DNA of 45,147 nucleotides from Ferruginibacter sp. (GTDB taxonomy: Bacteria > Bacteroidota > Bacteroidia > Chitinophagales > Chitinophagaceae). The position numbers were made by a program, and so were the translations under genes. The notes below the pieces were generated by a model, which saw nothing but the letters and a program-made list of their open reading frames with translations, was not told the DNA's origin and searched no databases. Positions 9,250 through 17,220 of this stretch are shown one piece after another. Numbering within the stretch: position 1 is the first letter of the stretch; each line of letters starts with the position of its first letter. The DNA is taken from the NCBI GenBank assembly GCA_025352695.1, contig JANXSK010000091.1:1-45147 (forward strand). The letters are read 5' to 3'.

Positions 9250-9511
9250 TGTGCAATTAGTGTTATTTTATATGTATAATTTGGGAAATTGGTTGATTAT
9301 TGATTTTCTAAAAAGGGAAGCTTTTAATAATCAAACTTATCTTACTTGTATGGGAGTGTAAATAACAGTTTCTGCATTAAAACTATGTAAGAAAATATTT
9401 TTTAACGCCTACTTAAATAAGTAATTTATAATAGACTTTTCAATGAGGGTATTTAAAATATGTACTTATCTTATTAAGATTGATGTATATTAAATTAACT
9501 CAGGAAATAAA
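9250..9511. other. Spacer between precursor gene and B1, no second precursor seen
   Basis: This 262-base AT-rich stretch follows the precursor stop on the minus strand. No further frame with a W-x-K-P leader was found. An ATCTTA-T-TAAGAT dyad lies at 9468-9480, and the word ACTTATCTTA occurs near 9336 and 9464. A gap here may serve to raise precursor mRNA over B1-B2-D, or hold a second promoter; neither is shown. Confidence 0.4.
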
Positions 9512-9637
9512 TTATGAATGTTGACTTGGGGCTGAGCCTCCATCAGTACCCGCACCTCTTGATGATAGAGTTTGTTTTATTTTTAGTACACTGATAATTA
9601 ATGGCTTATTCCATTTTTTTTTTACTTGTATTTTCAT
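9512..9637 (-). CDS. Lasso peptide precursor (A), predicted C-terminally phosphorylated type
   Basis: A hand-read 41-residue frame from ATG at 9637 to TAA at 9512. The leader (residues 1-24) contains KKKWNKPLIISVLKIKQTL, which has the aromatic-x-x-Pro block bound by B1 proteins in the W-x-x-P form of paeninodin-type leaders, and a Thr at position 23, the conserved -2 residue. The predicted core is SSRGAGTDGGSAPSQHS: Ser1, Asp8 giving an eight-membered macrolactam ring, a nine-residue tail and a C-terminal Ser. The start lies inside the 3' end of the cyclase gene (32-base overlap in another frame), so translation is probably coupled. A cut giving Ser26 first (ring of seven) is possible, but the Thr rule favours Ser25. 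Confidence 0.85.
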   Translation of the reverse strand: MKIQVKKKWNKPLIISVLKIKQTLSSRGAGTDGGSAPSQHS

Positions 9638-11546
9638 AAAGATTTGTTTTAATTAAATGCCAATTTACAAACGTTATCCATATACTAGTACTAAGCAAGC
9701 ACCAATAATAATCTTCAAATTTAAGAGAAGATTTTGATCTAACAATATTTTCTATTTGAATATTTATTTTATTTTTATTTATTTTATTTCCTATTAGCTT
9801 ATTTAGTCTTTCTATATGCAATAATGGTTTAATTGCCGGAATATTTTTTTTTACTAAGTCATGATATCCAGGTGAATAAGGATTTTTATTTTTTCTAGTC
9901 CTTATTTTTTCTGGCAGTATTCCTACCATTGCTTTTCTAATTATTCCTCTTTTTAGCCCATCTGCATAAAAATGCTCTACCGGAATCTGAAGCAACAATT
10001 CTATAACTCTTCGGTCAAGTAAAGGGTAAGTCATTTCTAATTGGTGATTGGAGGACCCACAATCCCCATCTTCTTCAAAAGCCTCCCAAGGCGAGGGCCA
10101 AATATTGTTAGTAATACTATATTGCTCTTTAAGACAGTTTTTATAATATTTAGTAAATCTTTTTTTGAGGCTTTTTTTATCTTTTTTATCTAAAATTAAA
10201 GGCAAATTATTAATACTCCAGGGAGTTTTACGCCCTTTTAACTTATAGGCTATTTTGATGAGAAACATTGGCAAAATCGGCATTACAATATTATATTTTA
10301 AAAAGGTTAACCAACCTTGTCCTGATTTTTTTTGGATGCTTCCGCTTAATTTAAAAAAAGTAGCGAGTTTGCCGGTTAGTAATAAACGGGGTAAAGGAGC
10401 GATGGTGCTGTTAGAGGCAGTCATATCTCCCAAGTATCCAGACAAAACTCTCCGAACAGATTTTGATTTAAATTGCTGATAAATAGCTTCATCTACATAA
10501 TAAAAATTATTAACAGGGGCATAATGCCGGTTAAAAACTTCTTCCATATTTACCAGAAATTTAAAATCGGTATTGTAAACAAATGTTGCATCAATATTTG
10601 TTTCTTGTTGCAATACTGTTTCAATATACTCCATTTCATCTTTTATATCTGGCGCTTTATATTCGGGATGTAATACTGAAGAAGCAGTTATTATTCGTTT
10701 ATCTTCTTCAGCCATTTTTTTTGCTGCCAAACACGCAATGGAACTTGAATCTAATCCCCCACTTAATGGTACGCCTACCATACCAATTACCCTTGTATAA
10801 TCTAAAATAACTTTTTGTAAAATTTCCTTTAAAGCTGCAGCACTCTGTTCGGCAGTTTTAAATTGAGAATTTTTTTTGTATACCGGTTTCCAATATTGAT
10901 CAATAATTAATCCTGATCTGTTACATGTTAAAGTACTGGCGGCATTTAACCGAACTATATTTTTCCAGGTAGTTGTAGTTGGCCTATCCCAAATACCAAT
11001 AGCCCGATCTCTCAGATAAAATTGGTCAACTTCAGTTTTTACAAATGGAAGTTTAACTATTGATTTTAACTCGGTTGAAAATACAAAGCGGTTGTCCTGA
11101 AAATAATATAAGAATGGTTTAACACCCATCTGGTCCCGTGCACAAAAAAGTTCATTATGTTGCTTGTCCCAAATAGCAAAAGAAAAATCACCATAAATAT
11201 CTTTTACAAATGCTTTACCCCATTTGCGGTAACTCCATAACAATAACATCGGGTCTGTAGTTTTTTCCCTTTTTTCGGCAATAATATTTAAGCGCTCCAT
11301 TAGTGCATCCCGTTCATCTAACCTTGCATTGGCAGTAATCACAAAATCATCTTCTTCAAAAGGAGATTGGTCATAAACTGATTCTGGAGTTATTTGCAAT
11401 AACATATGTCCCAATAGAAGTGAGTTTTCAATAAAAATCCCCTGACCATCTGGTCCCCGGTGGCTTAAATCTTCCTGTATCGATTTTATCCATGCGGTAT
11501 CAATAGACCTTCCATTCAGGTCAAATATTCCAAAAATTGCACTCAT
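9606..11546 (-). CDS. Lasso cyclase C (asparagine synthetase B-like)
   Basis: The 646-residue protein has an N-terminal class II glutamine amidotransferase-like domain and a C-terminal ATP-pyrophosphatase domain with the adenylation loop SGGLDS at 262-267. It begins MSAIFGIFDL: the catalytic Cys2 of true asparagine synthetases is Ser, so it should not release ammonia from glutamine. That is typical of lasso cyclases, which adenylate the core Asp/Glu side chain and let the core N-terminus attack it to close the ring. It lies between the kinase and the precursor gene. Length is normal for the family. Confidence 0.9.
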   Translation of the reverse strand: MSAIFGIFDLNGRSIDTAWIKSIQEDLSHRGPDGQGIFIENSLLLGHMLLQITPESVYDQSPFEEDDFVITANARLDERDALMERLNIIAEKREKTTDPMLLLWSYRKWGKAFVKDIYGDFSFAIWDKQHNELFCARDQMGVKPFLYYFQDNRFVFSTELKSIVKLPFVKTEVDQFYLRDRAIGIWDRPTTTTWKNIVRLNAASTLTCNRSGLIIDQYWKPVYKKNSQFKTAEQSAAALKEILQKVILDYTRVIGMVGVPLSGGLDSSSIACLAAKKMAEEDKRIITASSVLHPEYKAPDIKDEMEYIETVLQQETNIDATFVYNTDFKFLVNMEEVFNRHYAPVNNFYYVDEAIYQQFKSKSVRRVLSGYLGDMTASNSTIAPLPRLLLTGKLATFFKLSGSIQKKSGQGWLTFLKYNIVMPILPMFLIKIAYKLKGRKTPWSINNLPLILDKKDKKSLKKRFTKYYKNCLKEQYSITNNIWPSPWEAFEEDGDCGSSNHQLEMTYPLLDRRVIELLLQIPVEHFYADGLKRGIIRKAMVGILPEKIRTRKNKNPYSPGYHDLVKKNIPAIKPLLHIERLNKLIGNKINKNKINIQIENIVRSKSSLKFEDYYWCLLSTSIWITFVNWHLIKTNLYENTSKKKME

Positions 11547-11604
11547 TTTTTCAACAAATAATTTTTTATAATTTGGATTTCAAAATTATAGCAGTTGCTA
11601 ACTC

Positions 11605-11704
11605 AATATCGTTTGGTTAAAGTGGTTGGTGTCTCACCAACCACGGAAGGTAGCCGTGGCGGGTGTCTTCACCCGCCACTCCAGTTTCTTAACTAAGCAT
11701 CATT
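11605..11704. repeat. Cloverleaf-like intergenic repeat, copy 2
   Basis: About 100 bases in the same orientation as the copy at 3679-3779. Its inner hairpins are perfect: GTGGTTGGTG-TCT-CACCAACCAC (11622-11644) and GGCGGGTG-TCTT-CACCCGCC (11658-11677). The outer stem is GTTTGGTTAA against TTAACTAAGC; the two stem changes relative to copy 1 become G-U pairs if the plus strand is RNA. It fills most of the 171-base gap between the kinase and cyclase genes, whose transcript would carry the other strand. Confidence 0.8.
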
Positions 11705-11717
11705 GGTTGCTAATTTC

Positions 11718-12584
11718 CTAATTATTTTTCTGTATAAATTCTTTCAGGATACTGCAAAAATCTTCAATTTGAATGTTCTTTGGCCGATATACTTTTGTAA
11801 TTTTTACTTGATTGCTGATGGCAGTTATTTGTTTAAAATAATATCCTTCGGATGCTGCCATCCCAAGCATATATTCTTTACGGTATATTTCTTTACGCAA
11901 GGCTACATATTTATTTATACCAACAACCGCTTGAAATAATACGTTCTTCTGTTCATGTATTTCAAGCAAAAAAATTTGATGTAAAGTGTGTAAATTTCCT
12001 TTATCCGATTGCATTGGAAAATAATATTTTGGTGTTTCGGGGCCAATTTTATACAAACCATTTTTATTTTTTTTCAATTGTACCAAACTGTCATCCCAAA
12101 GTTTTATCCTGTCAGATATGGCCCAAATTTGCGGTTTATTATTTGTAAAAACTATGGGGGTTACATCATCCGTTAAAAAGTCAGCACCTTTAAAACTGAA
12201 AGCCGCAGTTGTGGATGATTTTCCTGCACCGGATTCACCACAAACCATTATGCCACAATCATTATAATGAAAACAACTTCCATGAAAAGGAAGGATAAGG
12301 CGTTGGTGTAAAATTGCACCATATATTGAACCATTAAGATACAATTCAAGCGAATGTAAGTTATAATTTTTATAAGGTGTTACTTCAATATACGTGCCGT
12401 TACTGGCATAATAATAAGCGACGCCTTCCACATTTAAAGAAAATTCTTGCTGGTTTATCTGACTATAATTATCAGTATAAAGGGGTAAGGTAACCGTGGT
12501 TTTTTCTGTAGTAATTTTTATTACAACATCATTTATCGGAAAACGAAAAGGCATGTTATTGTTGAGATCAAAAGATTTTATCAT
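11718..12584 (-). CDS. Lasso peptide kinase K (HPr kinase-like)
   Basis: A 288-residue protein whose second half is an HprK/PEP-carboxykinase-type kinase fold. It has the P-loop GESGAGKS at 116-123, a preceding LPFHGSCF with His101, and the acidic pair TDDVTP at 138-143 for metal and phosphate transfer. HPr-binding and N-terminal features of true HPr kinase/phosphorylase are absent. In paeninodin-type clusters such kinases phosphorylate the C-terminal Ser of the precursor; the peptide encoded 2 kb downstream ends in Ser, so this is the predicted activity. It is the first gene of the minus-strand cluster. Confidence 0.88.
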   Translation of the reverse strand: MIKSFDLNNNMPFRFPINDVVIKITTEKTTVTLPLYTDNYSQINQQEFSLNVEGVAYYYASNGTYIEVTPYKNYNLHSLELYLNGSIYGAILHQRLILPFHGSCFHYNDCGIMVCGESGAGKSSTTAAFSFKGADFLTDDVTPIVFTNNKPQIWAISDRIKLWDDSLVQLKKNKNGLYKIGPETPKYYFPMQSDKGNLHTLHQIFLLEIHEQKNVLFQAVVGINKYVALRKEIYRKEYMLGMAASEGYYFKQITAISNQVKITKVYRPKNIQIEDFCSILKEFIQKNN

Positions 12585-13296
12585 ACTAAATGAAACAATT
12601 TTAAATAAAATTAGAATCAGTAAATTTTTAGGTTTCTTGTTGGCTTAACTGTTTATTTTAATGGTTAAGATTATTGGTATTATCTGCCGATTTTAGTATA
12701 AGTACACAGCTTCGCATCCTCAGCCACAAGACTAATTTGGTTTATAAAGTATGCAGTAGCGATTCAATAAAATAAAAATGACGGGAATAATAGGTAATTT
12801 TTTGAATCTTCTTCCTTGTCATTATGGATTGTAAAACTAATTCAAAACCAATAGAAGTCAATTAATATACTAATCATTAATTTATCGATATTATTCTTTT
12901 TTAATTGTGTATAGAAAATCATTTAGATTACAAAATGTTAACTATAAGGTATTGAACTTTAAATTGATTTGTTAAATAATAAAACTGTTTAAATTTATAT
13001 TTTTAACGGATTAAAACTAATTCACTCCGGTACAACAAAAGTTATATTAATTTGCTTAATATATTAGTTTGGATTCATTTTTGCAATATAATTGCGATTT
13101 AAAAACGATATTTTAAAAAGTGAGCTTCTTAACTATTTCTGAGTTTTTAATATATAATTTATAAGAGTCATAATTTGAAATTATTAACAATAAGGAAATA
13201 TTTTTTTTTTGTTAACTTTAAGACAATTCTAGTTAAGTTTAATATTGTATCTTTAAATTATATCCTTACTTAAGTACCCCAACTAAATTTAACAGA
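12585..13296. other. AT-rich divergent intergenic region, no gene seen
   Basis: These 712 bases separate the divergent starts of the lasso kinase and the 4,6-dehydratase and must contain both promoters. A less AT-rich patch at 12690-12735 gives only very short frames without a lasso leader. Poly-T and A/T runs dominate 12900-13260. No promoter match was clear enough to call. Confidence 0.5.
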
Positions 13297-15216
13297 ATGT
13301 TTAATCAATTACATAAAAATTTTGCCCCCCGTTGGATTATTTTTTGTTGTGACATTGTATTAATTTCTTTTTCTTTTATTTTCTCTTTTTTTCTTTTTAA
13401 TCATGTGTTAATCAATTTTCACCAACTGGGTTATTTCTACCCAATATTATTTACAAATCTCCTAATTAGTATTATATGTATTGCTGTATTTAGCATTTAC
13501 AAAGGAATAATCAGGTATTCAGAGATAAGAGACATTGTACGTATAATAAAATTTGCATTTCTGCAATTTTCTATATGGATGCTTGTTTCTTTTATAGATA
13601 ACAATAAGATTGTTTCTTCTAATATTTCAATAGGATTATTGGTAGTTAATTTATTTACTGTAATTTCTATATTAGTAGCTTTCAGGTTGTTGGTAAAAGA
13701 AATTTATTTCATGGCACAATCAAAGCCAAACCCTGCACATAGAACGCTAATTTTTGGGGCGGGTATGATGGGACAGATTACCAGAACAGTATTGGAACAG
13801 GATGCTAAAATAAATACAACTATTGTTGGGTATATTGATGATAGTCATTCCAAAGTAGGGAAAAAATTAGATGGGTTACCTATTTACAACGCCGAAGGAG
13901 AACAATTAACTAAATTGTTTAAGGAAAAAGGAATTACTCAATTATATATTGCTATTGATAGATTAACTGTAGATAGAAAAATAGCTATTACAGATTTATG
14001 TGCACCCTTCAAAATAAAAGTAAATGTTGTTCCACATGCCAATCAGTGGTCTGGTGGGTTGTTTCAAAAAAAGCAGGTGAAGGAAATGAACATTGAGGAA
14101 CTTTTAGAGCGGGATGAGATTATTTTACCCAATGATTTTTCTAATGTTAATTATGAAAATGCTACTATATTGGTTACAGGCGCTGCTGGATCTATCGGAA
14201 GTGAAATTTGTAGGCAGCTAATAAGGCATAAAATTAAAAAACTCATTATGCTCGATCAGGCTGAATCTGGATTATTTGATCTTGAATTTGAACTGAAGCA
14301 AAGAGGAATGCAAAATGCCATGCAGGTAGAGGTGGCCTCTGTAAGAGATTATTTGCGCATAAAGAAAATGTTTACAATTCATCAGCCAGAAATTGTATTT
14401 CACGTTGCTGCGTATAAACATGTGCCCCTAATGGAGTACTTCTCTAGCGAAGCTGTATTGACCAATATTTTTGGAACAAAGACAATTGCAGACTTATCAA
14501 TGTTGCACAACGCTAAAAAGTTTGTATTGGTGTCCACAGATAAAGCAGTTAACCCAACGAACGTTATGGGAGCAACTAAACGAGTTTCAGAAATTTATAT
14601 ACAGTCATTAAATGATAGGATTGAATCCAATACGGAATTTATAACAACCCGTTTTGGAAACGTGCTTGGCTCTGCCGGCTCTGTGGTAGCAACTTTTAAA
14701 AAGCAAATTGCAGATGGAGGCCCAATTACTTTAACCCATCCGGAAATTACCCGCTATTTTATGACCATTCCTGAGGCTGCCAAACTGGTTTTAGAGGCTG
14801 GAAAAATAGGTAAATCTAGTGACATCCTTCTTTTTGATATGGGCAAACCGGTAAAGATATTGGATCTTGCAACACGTATGATTCAGTTAGCTGGTTTGGT
14901 GCCAGGTCAGGATATTGTGATTCAGTATACACAACTTCGCCCGGGCGAAAAAATGTACGAAGAGTTGTTTAAAGATTCTGAAGAGTTTGCACCTACAAGC
15001 CACCCTAAAATATTAAGAGCTAAAAAGTGTACGGATACAAATCCTAATTTTTATTTATTGTTAAGCAAACTTGAAGCAGCCGCAGTTGCACACAATAGTG
15101 AGTTGATTGCTCCTATACTTAGTAAAATACTTCCTGAATTTAACCATTCTCCCAATAAAAATAAAAAATCAACAACTGTTGATAAAATTCAACAATTTCC
15201 GTTAAGTACAAATTGA
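13297..15216 (+). CDS. Membrane-anchored nucleotide-sugar 4,6-dehydratase (WbpM/CapD/FlaA1-like)
   Basis: The 639-residue protein has four hydrophobic segments in the first 135 residues, a CoA-binding-like Rossmann domain (LIFGAGMMGQ at 151-160) and an SDR domain with TGAAGSIG at 294-301. The usual catalytic Tyr of YxxxK is Met: Met424-G-A-T-Lys428. That replacement is the known hallmark of large WbpM/PglF-type UDP-GlcNAc C6-dehydratases, which make UDP-2-acetamido-2,6-dideoxy-xylo-hexos-4-ulose. It would supply substrate for the SDR enzyme at 97. It stands alone on the plus strand after a long leader region. Confidence 0.9.
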   Translation: MFNQLHKNFAPRWIIFCCDIVLISFSFIFSFFLFNHVLINFHQLGYFYPILFTNLLISIICIAVFSIYKGIIRYSEIRDIVRIIKFAFLQFSIWMLVSFIDNNKIVSSNISIGLLVVNLFTVISILVAFRLLVKEIYFMAQSKPNPAHRTLIFGAGMMGQITRTVLEQDAKINTTIVGYIDDSHSKVGKKLDGLPIYNAEGEQLTKLFKEKGITQLYIAIDRLTVDRKIAITDLCAPFKIKVNVVPHANQWSGGLFQKKQVKEMNIEELLERDEIILPNDFSNVNYENATILVTGAAGSIGSEICRQLIRHKIKKLIMLDQAESGLFDLEFELKQRGMQNAMQVEVASVRDYLRIKKMFTIHQPEIVFHVAAYKHVPLMEYFSSEAVLTNIFGTKTIADLSMLHNAKKFVLVSTDKAVNPTNVMGATKRVSEIYIQSLNDRIESNTEFITTRFGNVLGSAGSVVATFKKQIADGGPITLTHPEITRYFMTIPEAAKLVLEAGKIGKSSDILLFDMGKPVKILDLATRMIQLAGLVPGQDIVIQYTQLRPGEKMYEELFKDSEEFAPTSHPKILRAKKCTDTNPNFYLLLSKLEAAAVAHNSELIAPILSKILPEFNHSPNKNKKSTTVDKIQQFPLSTN

Positions 15217-15900
15217 ATTTTTTTTTAATTGTAGTAGTGTAATAATGGCGAGTAATAATTTATCTCCGTAATGAAATAGCTGCCCACAAACCTTCTGTTA
15301 TTTAAAAAAAATTTAAAGATAATATTTTTCAGCACAATTAAATTTTATGTTTAAAACGCAGTTGGTAAGATATTATTCAATGTAGCTAAGTCAATACTTT
15401 CCCTCAACCTTGCAAACAATTAAAGTGCGGTAAGAAGAGCAAAAATATACTTACCTAAACTACATTTATATATTATCCTAAAATAGGGATCCATATTTTT
15501 TTTACAAATTAATCTGATAAAATGGAATACAAAAACCATACAATCATATTTTATTTGAAATGATATGAAGCATTAAAGATTTATTCTTCTTTCAATTTTT
15601 TTATTCCAAGCAATTTTATATAAAATTCTCCGTCAAGTAATTCTGAATTGTAGAAAAATAACTAAAGCAGTGCTGAAAGATGCTTAATGCAAGGGACTGT
15701 TTTTTTCTATTTCAGCCAATATTTATATTTTAACCAAACTGCACTTTATGAGGTATAAATACTATCCGGTAAGAAATCTTACTCCTTTCTACCATTATAG
15801 TCGATTGTAATTTAAATATCCTGAAAAGCAACTTTTATTCACAATGTTTTCATATCAGGTTATTTGGTATTTGCACAGGCAACTTTTATGTACCAACCAG
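15217..15900. other. Non-coding stretch, nothing recognised
   Basis: About 680 AT-rich bases after the dehydratase hold no convincing reading frame, RNA gene or clear terminator. The end merges into the decayed gene that follows, and part of it may be the eroded front of that gene. Confidence 0.4.
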
Positions 15901-15902
15901 TT

Positions 15903-16961
15903 AATTTAATAAAAAACGGTACTGTTTCATTGGTTGTAAACAATGCAGCATTTAAAAATGATGGTTTTTTCAGGTAAGATAATATTATGGTACAATTTAG
16001 TTGAATCAAGGATACGCTTACCTCCTATGTTTCGGGTTTAAGTAGTACAATGTTTAATAATTTTACTATTAATAAAATATCGAGTGGTACGGCAATAAAA
16101 TTCACTGTTGGGGTAGTGAATACTTTGTGTGTATATGGTGGTAATTTATATGTCGATACTAATCTTACGTTATTACCAGATGCCAATTTAATAGCAAGGG
16201 TTGATATGGTAACGGTGGGTTATAACATATTGGGAAAACAAAAGTTGATCGTTATATCCTTTCCAGGAGAGCCCGGAGATTGCTGACTGGACCTGTACTC
16301 GGCAACTTCTATTTTAGGTAGCTGGCAAAATGTGGGGGGTATATTGCCGGCAAAGGCAGATTAATTACTTGGCTTGGAGCATCAGGTAGTGTTAGAAATG
16401 GGTTGGATATAACTCCCAGTAATAATACTTCCCTCAAGAAATGGGATTTTACCAATCAAGTATTTACAAATGTATCAAATACAAAATTGCCGCTATCTGA
16501 AGGAAATATTGGAAGTGCAAATAATACTGGCTATTTTATTTTTGTAAAAGGTGATCGGGACATTAACAATTATAACATCTCCAACAGCAATACCACTACA
16601 TTAACAAGCCTTGGTAATTTATAAACTGGTACAAATTTATAAACGCCAGAAAACGGTGCTGCGGAATATGATTGCACTAACTGTTTTGCTGCGGCTGGTG
16701 GCATTAGATATACTTTAGCAAAAACACTTAATAACACCAGCATATGGGACTGCCTCAATACACTTGCAGATGGTTCTAGTACTACTGCCATTATAGTTAC
16801 AGGAGTAGTAGATGGAGATGTGGTGACTCTACGGATGCCTTCCGCAGCAACAACAATTGCAAATAGAGCAGATATTCTGCATACGTTTCTGCGGCTAGCA
16901 CTGTTAAAATAAAGATATACAATGCCTCGCTTAGTATGCCATTTAATTCCTCTTCGTGAAC
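15903..16961 (+). pseudogene. Decayed surface-protein gene with several frameshifts and stops
   Basis: Consecutive plus-strand pieces in changing frames read as one or two secreted-type Bacteroidota proteins. Examples are NLIKNGTVSLVVNNAAFKND (from about 15906), a frame through TSYVSGLSSTMFNNFTINK (about 16022-16080), and a frameshift near 16247-16270 after which DRYILSRRARRLLTGPV follows, resembling the common DRYIPxRRAWRLLTxPV motif. Later come ITPSNNTSLKKWDF (about 16409), GVVDGDVVTLRMPSAA and, in yet another frame, SAYVSAASTVKIKIYNAS (to about 16961). No intact start, signal peptide or sorting domain remains. At least three frame changes are needed, too many for sequencing error alone. 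Confidence 0.65.
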
Positions 16962-17049
16962 ACATAGAGTGGAAGTTATTAAATTTTAATAATTCTTGAG
17001 TTATTGGGGAAAATTTTATTAGTTATAACTAAAGAATACACTGTAAAAT

Positions 17050-17091
17050 AAAAGCCGATCAATCATTATTTATAATGATTGATCGGCTTTT
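17050..17091. terminator. Bidirectional intrinsic terminator
   Basis: A perfect 19-base stem (AAAAGCCGATCAATCATTA at 17050-17068 and its exact complement at 17073-17091) closes on a four-base loop. An A run on one side and a T run on the other let it work in both directions. It lies between the decayed gene and the convergent sigma-54 regulator. Confidence 0.88.
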
Positions 17092-17220
17092 ATAAATTAA
17101 TAAATCGATATTGCGATAAGCAGATAAAACAATAAATAAAATAAGTTTATAGCAGCAGAGCTTTCCAACATGAAGCAGAAAAGAAAAAGCTATTAAAACT
17201 ACAGATTAAAAAAGCAATAA

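Noticed and set aside
9512..9637. Alternative core beginning at Gly28 (GAGTDGG...)
   Set aside because: Gly is a common first residue, but Asp would then be at position 5, too small for a lasso ring, and the Thr at -2 rule would fail.
10255..10810. Overlapping plus-strand frames inside the cyclase gene
   Set aside because: They are antisense shadows of a well-supported gene and show no family motif.
12660..12780. Possible second lasso precursor upstream of the kinase
   Set aside because: The GC-richer patch on the minus strand gives only about 15-20 codon frames, without a W/Y-x-x-P leader, a Thr at -2 or an acidic residue in the right place.
16570..16965. Minus-strand 131-codon frame over the decayed gene
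   Set aside because: Composition is arginine/valine-rich as expected for an antisense shadow; the plus-strand pieces have recognisable motifs instead.
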